The notes beneath the pieces are model-generated. The model ran no database searches and was not told where the DNA came from. It saw only the letters and a list, made by a program, of their open reading frames with translations. Shown here piece after piece: positions 7,192-10,225 of a DNA stretch of 10,225 nt (position 1 is the first letter of the stretch; each line of letters opens with the position of its first letter). The position numbers were made by a program, and so were the translations under genes. Source of the stretch: an uncultured Collinsella sp. (GTDB lineage: Bacteria > Actinomycetota > Coriobacteriia > Coriobacteriales > Coriobacteriaceae); assembly GCA_902493145.1 (NCBI GenBank), contig CABUOA010000051.1, forward strand, positions 1-10,225, given 5' to 3'.

Positions 7192-7222
7192 AAAAAGGGG
7201 CGCCCGTTATCGGACACCCCTT
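7192..7222 (-). terminator. Rho-independent terminator upstream of the permease gene
   Basis: On the minus strand GGGGTGTCCG and CGGGCGCCCC pair over 10 bases (two G-U) with loop ATAA, followed directly by TTTTT (7196-7192). It stops transcripts arriving from the LpdD-Nudix gene. It lies only 54 bases before the permease start, so the permease needs its own promoter, or the hairpin acts as a leader attenuator. Confidence 0.8.
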
Positions 7223-7253
7223 ACGTTGCGCTGTGTTGTTGCAATACAGTCAA
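7223..7253 (-). promoter_or_regulatory. candidate MerR-type promoter/operator of the permease-UbiD-UbiX operon
   Basis: On the minus strand a -35 TTGACT (7253-7248) is followed by a 19-base spacer and a poor -10 CAACGT (7228-7223). An imperfect dyad CTGTAT-TGCAACA-ACACAG (7249-7231) fills the start of the spacer. A long 19-base spacer with a dyad between the boxes is the known layout of MerR-activated promoters. The same dyad occurs at 8370-8392 before the LpdD-Nudix gene (17 of 23 positions equal). The predicted start near 7216 falls inside the terminator stem. Confidence 0.5.
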
Positions 7254-7288
7254 GCGGGATTTTTGGATGGGAAGCGATCCTCTGGGCA

Positions 7289-7355
7289 AAACCGTCACAA
7301 CATTCGACGCTTTTCCTCGATTTCGAGATTTTCATCGAATGTTGTGACGGTTTGG
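7289..7355. repeat. intergenic palindromic repeat, copy B core
   Basis: The second copy of the 63-base repeat at 2370-2432, in the same orientation (common part 7293-7355). Here the outer stem is longer: 19 bases at 7289-7307 pair perfectly with 7335-7353, and the inner hairpin is CTCG-ATTT-CGAG. The A at 7320 and C at 7348 are the only differences from copy A. The longer perfect stem suggests this copy is closer to the intact form, with copy A changed on its left flank. Confidence 0.85.
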
Positions 7356-7387
7356 ATGTGGCAAAGGGACTGTCTTTTGTTTCACAT
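7356..7387. repeat. degenerate REP-like palindrome, copy B
   Basis: It begins ATGTGGCAAAGGGACTGTC and ends TTTCACAT, matching the palindrome at 2451-2481 but with substitutions and one extra base in the right arm, so pairing is weaker. It abuts the repeat core directly, whereas copy A has an 18-base insertion. Its right end contains the stop codon of the LpdD-Nudix gene. Confidence 0.7.
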
Positions 7388-8329
7388 AGCGAGGGCCGTA
7401 CGGATGGATGGGTCGCTGAGGGCCTCGCGAAGCCAGGGGGCCAGCTGCTCGGGGCGACCCTGCAGGTAGCCTTTAAGCTCGGACGGGGCCACGCGGCGCA
7501 CCTCCGAGATCTCCTCTTGGTTGATGCATAGCTCGCCCGGCTCAACATGGGCTGCGAACACCTCGCACCATTCGCACTCGCAGCGGCCGTCGCCGTGGTC
7601 CTCACGGTACACCACGTGTCCGAGGTGCTTGAGCTGATCGGGCTCGCGCGTGATGCCAAGCTCTTCGTTGATGCGACGTGCCGTGGCGGCCGCGACGTCT
7701 TCCCCGGGGAGCGGATGGCCGGCACAGCCATCGGCCAGCACCCCGCCCCACAGGCGTTTGAGCGGACTGCGACGACAGAGCAGCAGGCGCGCGTCTTCGC
7801 CCTGGCCCTCGACCAGAAGCGTCAGAAATGCCTGATGCAGGATTCCCTCGCCGGTATGGGCCTCGATGCGGTCGACGGGGCCAAGCGCCTCGCCGGTCGC
7901 GGCATCGACCGCCACGACCTCGGCGCCTGCGCCGCCCTCATCCCAGCCGGCGCGCAGAATGCGGGCTGCGGCCTCCTCGAGCGCGGCGATGAGTTCCTTG
8001 GTGGTATCGAGCATGCGCCGCAAGTCGTCCGCGGTCGCGTTCTCCACATGAAAACCCGTGCTTGCAACTACCGGCACGCCAAAGCGCGTGGCCAGCGCCG
8101 CCGCAATATCGTGCGCCGGGATCTCGTCTCGATGGCACGGAACGGCCAGGATGCTCACCGTCGCCGTACGGCCGGGCTCGGGGCGAGGAATGGCCTGCGC
8201 CGTGGCGCCCAGGTGCGCAAACTCCGGCGAGCAGGCGTACACCGCCATGCCTCGCGGCGTCACCGTCAACTGGGCCTCGAGCGCAAACTTGCCCTCGCCC
8301 ACTACAACCTTTGTCGTGTGCATACCCAT
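7382..8329 (-). CDS. fusion of LpdD-like prenyl-FMN chaperone and Idi-like Nudix domain
   Basis: A 315-residue protein with two domains. Residues 10-120 resemble LpdD, the small partner of gallate decarboxylase now viewed as a prenylated-flavin chaperone: HLGATAQAIPRPEPGR (39-54), CHRDEIPAHDIAAALA (65-80), TGFHVEN (91-97). Residues 136-302 match type 1 isopentenyl-diphosphate isomerase (Nudix fold). Against E. coli Idi, His25, His32, His69, Glu87, Glu114 and Glu116 correspond to His158, His165, His205, Glu223, Glu251 and Glu253; Tyr104 and Trp161 to Tyr241 and Trp299. The catalytic Cys67 position is Ala203, with a Cys one residue earlier. The Nudix box is present (from GHPLPGE to RRINEELGI) with Arg for one Glu. 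The ATG at 8327-8329 has AGGAG five bases upstream. A role in prenyl-phosphate supply or cofactor handling for UbiX/UbiD is inferred. Confidence 0.85.
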   Translation of the reverse strand: MGMHTTKVVVGEGKFALEAQLTVTPRGMAVYACSPEFAHLGATAQAIPRPEPGRTATVSILAVPCHRDEIPAHDIAAALATRFGVPVVASTGFHVENATADDLRRMLDTTKELIAALEEAAARILRAGWDEGGAGAEVVAVDAATGEALGPVDRIEAHTGEGILHQAFLTLLVEGQGEDARLLLCRRSPLKRLWGGVLADGCAGHPLPGEDVAAATARRINEELGITREPDQLKHLGHVVYREDHGDGRCECEWCEVFAAHVEPGELCINQEEISEVRRVAPSELKGYLQGRPEQLAPWLREALSDPSIRTALAM

Positions 8330-8363
8330 GGGATCTCCTGTCGCCCGCAATGTACCTGAGACC

Positions 8364-8394
8364 ATCTTCGCCTGTATTGCGACTATACAGGCAA
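8364..8394 (-). promoter_or_regulatory. candidate MerR-type promoter/operator of the LpdD-Nudix gene
   Basis: A perfect 8-base dyad, GCCTGTAT (8370-8377) and ATACAGGC (8385-8392), flanks TGCGACT. On the minus strand it lies between TTGCCT (8394-8389) and GAAGAT (8369-8364) with a 19-base spacer, giving a leader of about 28 bases. It matches the dyad before the permease gene, and both are preceded by CGCTTG. A second possibility overlaps it: TTGTCG (8410-8405) with a 17-base spacer and a good -10 TATAGT (8387-8382), which would make the dyad a repressor site instead. The divergent MFS gene could share this control. Confidence 0.55.
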
Positions 8395-8402
8395 GCGCAG
8401 CC

Positions 8403-8432
8403 TGCGACAAAGGAGGCAGGCACCTGACACAT
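8403..8432. repeat. possible third REP-like intergenic sequence
   Basis: The sequence starts TGCGACAAAGGAGGCAGG and ends CACCTGACACAT. Its outer ends resemble those of the REP-like palindrome at 2451-2481 (TGTGACAAAGG and GTCACAT) while the middle differs. This may be a diverged relative or a separate family with a GGCAGGCACCTG core. Only one copy is present here, so the call is weak. Confidence 0.3.
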
Positions 8433-8490
8433 TCTGTTAGAGTTGCAGGGATTGAATCCCGCTTATTCATGCGACATTGGAGTGACAACC

Positions 8491-9726
8491 TTGACCGCCG
8501 CAACCACGCCTAAAAGTAAGTCAACCGCCGCCGCGCTCTCCCCCGCGCGCACCAGGCTCTGCCTGGCGCTGCTCGTGCTGCTGGGATTCTCGCTCGGCTG
8601 CTCCGAGTTCGTGGTCATCGGCATCGAAAGTGACTTGGCGACGGAACTCGGCATATCGCTTGCCGCTGCGGGCCAGCTCATCAGCGTTTTTGCACTGGTC
8701 TACGCCATCGCGACGCCGGTGCTTGCGCTCAGCACGGGGCGCTTCCGTCGTTACCAGCTGCTCGTGTGCTACAGCATTATCTTTGTGCTCGGCAATCTGG
8801 TCATGGCGTTGGCGCCCAACTTCCAGGTACTGTTTATCTCGCGCATTGTCCTGGGATCCGTCTCGGGCGCACTGCTCGCCGTGGGCGTGACGTACATCCC
8901 CGAGCTGCTGTCCCCGCAGCAAACTTCGCTTGCCATCTCGGTCGTGTACGGCGCGTTTTCCGTGGCGATGGTCTTTGTGACCTCGATTGGCAAGTTTGTG
9001 GCCGACACGCTCGACTGGCACGTGGCCATGTACGGTACGCTGACCTTTGCCGTTTTGATCTGCGGAGCGCTCGTGGCGTTTATGCCGCGCGCCGGACAGA
9101 CCGACGAACCCGCTACCTTCCGCGAGCAGGCGGGTCTGCTACGCGAACCGAGCATCATCACCGGCATGCTCATCTTTTTGTTTGGCGTGGGATCGGTCTA
9201 TGTGTTCTACGGCTACGTGACGCCTTATCTTGAGCAGGTGCTGGGCATGGGCACTGTTCAGGCGAGCACCACGCTTATGGCCTACGGCGTGTTCTGCCTG
9301 GTCTCGAACATCTTGGGCGGATGGATCGACGCGCGCTTTGGCATGAAGGCGCTGCTTGTGACGTTTGTGCTGCAAGCTGCGGCGTTACTCGGGCTGTTTG
9401 CCGTGGGCGACACCATGCCGCTCGCGCTGGTCTTTGTCTTTAGCCTAGCGCTGCTCATGTACCTGTTCTCGGTGTCATGCATCACGCACTTTATGGACGT
9501 GGCGCGCAGCCGCCATCCCAAATCGATGGTACTCGCGAGCTCGGTAGAACCCATGGCGTTTAACGTCGGCATTTCGTTTGGCACCGCAGTGGGCGGCGCC
9601 GTGGTGAGCAGCGTTGGCATTGCCTACGTTGGCGCGGTTGGTGCCGCGTTCTCGCTTGTGGCCTGGGCGCTTACGCTGGTGACGATTAAGCTGGCTCGCT
9701 GGGAGCGCAAGCGGGCGAGGGCGTAA
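8491..9726 (+). CDS. MFS transporter, AraJ/DHA1-like exporter
   Basis: A major facilitator superfamily permease of about 411 residues with twelve hydrophobic segments, ending in a basic cytoplasmic tail (RWERKRARA). The first segment with GCSEFVVIGIESDLATELG, followed by QLISVFALVYAIATPVLA, is typical of the DHA1 drug/sugar efflux group (AraJ, YdhP, NepI types). The STGRFRRYQLL loop is the motif-A region between segments 2 and 3. The start is uncertain: TTG at 8491 has GGAG eight bases upstream and is preferred; GTG at 8482 is in frame but overlaps that site. It is divergent from the LpdD-Nudix gene and 51 bases before the phosphatase gene. The substrate is unknown; export of a phenolic product is only a guess from position. 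Confidence 0.88.
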   Translation: MTAATTPKSKSTAAALSPARTRLCLALLVLLGFSLGCSEFVVIGIESDLATELGISLAAAGQLISVFALVYAIATPVLALSTGRFRRYQLLVCYSIIFVLGNLVMALAPNFQVLFISRIVLGSVSGALLAVGVTYIPELLSPQQTSLAISVVYGAFSVAMVFVTSIGKFVADTLDWHVAMYGTLTFAVLICGALVAFMPRAGQTDEPATFREQAGLLREPSIITGMLIFLFGVGSVYVFYGYVTPYLEQVLGMGTVQASTTLMAYGVFCLVSNILGGWIDARFGMKALLVTFVLQAAALLGLFAVGDTMPLALVFVFSLALLMYLFSVSCITHFMDVARSRHPKSMVLASSVEPMAFNVGISFGTAVGGAVVSSVGIAYVGAVGAAFSLVAWALTLVTIKLARWERKRARA

Positions 9727-9777
9727 GCGCAGATGCGATACTCGAGCTCGATGATGGCGATCGAAAGGAAACCGCAT

Positions 9778-10224
9778 ATGCAACGTGTACTGTTTATCTG
9801 CCATGGGAACATCTGCCGCTCGACGATGGCTGAGTCGGTGTTTACCGAGCTCGTGCGCCGCGCTGGGCGCGAAGCGGAGTTTGTCATCGATTCCGCAGCG
9901 ACCTCAACTGAGGAGATCGGCAACCCGCCGCATCATGGCACGGTCGCCAAGCTGCGCGAAGTCGGGATTCCCGTCGTTGCGCACCGTGCCCGCCAGGTGC
10001 GTCGAGCAGAGTATGGCAACTGGGACCACATTGTCTATATGGATGCTGAGAACGCGCGCGGTCTGCGTCGCATCTTTGGCGACGACCCCGACGGCAAGAT
10101 TACACGCTTGCTCGATTGGACCGAGCGCCCCGGCGACGTGGCCGATCCCTGGTACACCGGCAATTTCGATGCCACCTACCGCGACGTGCTCGCCGGTTGC
10201 GCCGCTATGCTCGAGCAGCTGTAG
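9778..10224 (+). CDS. low-molecular-weight protein tyrosine phosphatase
   Basis: A 148-residue cytoplasmic phosphatase of normal family length. The N-terminal P-loop CHGNICRS carries the nucleophile Cys8 and Arg14 (CX5R followed by Ser), and ADPWYTGNF (122-130) carries the general acid Asp123. Known members dephosphorylate tyrosine on proteins such as BY-kinases or hydrolyse other phosphomonoesters; the partner here is not visible. The ATG at 9778-9780 has AAAGGA at acceptable spacing; a frame extension of 15 codons upstream lacks a ribosome site. It follows the MFS gene by 51 bases on the same strand and is likely co-transcribed. The TAG stop ends one base before the window edge, so the gene is complete. 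Confidence 0.95.
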   Translation: MQRVLFICHGNICRSTMAESVFTELVRRAGREAEFVIDSAATSTEEIGNPPHHGTVAKLREVGIPVVAHRARQVRRAEYGNWDHIVYMDAENARGLRRIFGDDPDGKITRLLDWTERPGDVADPWYTGNFDATYRDVLAGCAAMLEQL

Positions 10225-10225
10225 G

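Noticed and set aside
7139..7260. Riboswitch or T-box leader before the permease gene
   Set aside because: No T-box or known riboswitch core was seen; the hairpin is fully explained as a terminator, and the dyad next to it repeats elsewhere as DNA operator-like sequence.
7382..8329. Calling this gene idi (functional isopentenyl-diphosphate isomerase)
   Set aside because: The catalytic Cys position is Ala and an extra LpdD-like domain is fused, so normal isomerase activity is doubtful.
8445..8462. tRNA T-arm-like sequence (GGGATTGAATCCC hairpin)
   Set aside because: The loop does not match the TTCRA signature, and no acceptor, D-arm or anticodon arm can be formed around it.
1..10225. CRISPR array, rRNA, tRNA or transposase gene
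   Set aside because: No regularly spaced repeats, RNA gene cores or transposase motifs were found; the only repeats are the two intergenic copies and their hairpins.

Overview
The window looks like chromosome from a high-GC, strictly gene-dense actinobacterium. The product set (LpdC-type UbiD decarboxylase without a ubiquinone pathway, SLC13-type permease, MerR regulator), the strong GC3 bias and the intergenic repeats suggest a gut Coriobacteriia, probably Collinsella-like. This placement is by pattern recognition only, not by search.

Layout, left to right. 1-437: possible tail of an upstream plus-strand gene, then a strong bidirectional terminator. 438-2280, minus strand: a membrane-anchored protein of unknown function followed by a LacX/GalM-type aldose 1-epimerase. 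2362-2481: intergenic repeat copy A. 2476-7138, minus strand, transcribed right to left: SLC13-family permease, LpdC-like UbiD decarboxylase, UbiX flavin prenyltransferase, a terminator, then a MerR-family regulator. 7192-7387: terminator, candidate operator/promoter and repeat copy B. 7382-8329, minus strand: a two-domain protein, an LpdD-like prenyl-FMN chaperone fused to a type 1 isopentenyl-diphosphate-isomerase-like Nudix domain. 8330-8490: divergent regulatory region. 8491-10224, plus strand: an MFS exporter and a low-molecular-weight protein tyrosine phosphatase.

The main point is that 2476-8329 reads as one system for taking up and decarboxylating a hydroxyaromatic acid; gallate is the best guess. 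The permease imports the acid, the UbiD enzyme decarboxylates it, UbiX makes the prenylated FMN cofactor from FMN and dimethylallyl phosphate, and the fusion protein may link cofactor delivery to prenyl-phosphate supply. The isomerase-like domain keeps every metal-ligand position of E. coli Idi that I can align, but has Ala where the catalytic Cys (Cys67) should be. That argues against a working isomerase and for a prenyl-diphosphate binder or hydrolase, for example DMAPP to DMAP.

The permease operon and the fusion gene each have the same imperfect palindrome upstream (consensus CTGTATTGCRACWAYACAG). Both sit inside a 19-base spacer after a TTGACT/TTGCCT -35 box, which is the geometry of MerR-activated promoters. 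This makes the MerR protein in the cluster a natural candidate regulator. Two direct copies of a 63-base intergenic repeat (61/63 identical) bracket the permease-UbiD-UbiX-MerR block, and in both cases the hairpin at the end of the repeat supplies the neighbouring gene's last codon and stop (ATG TGA).
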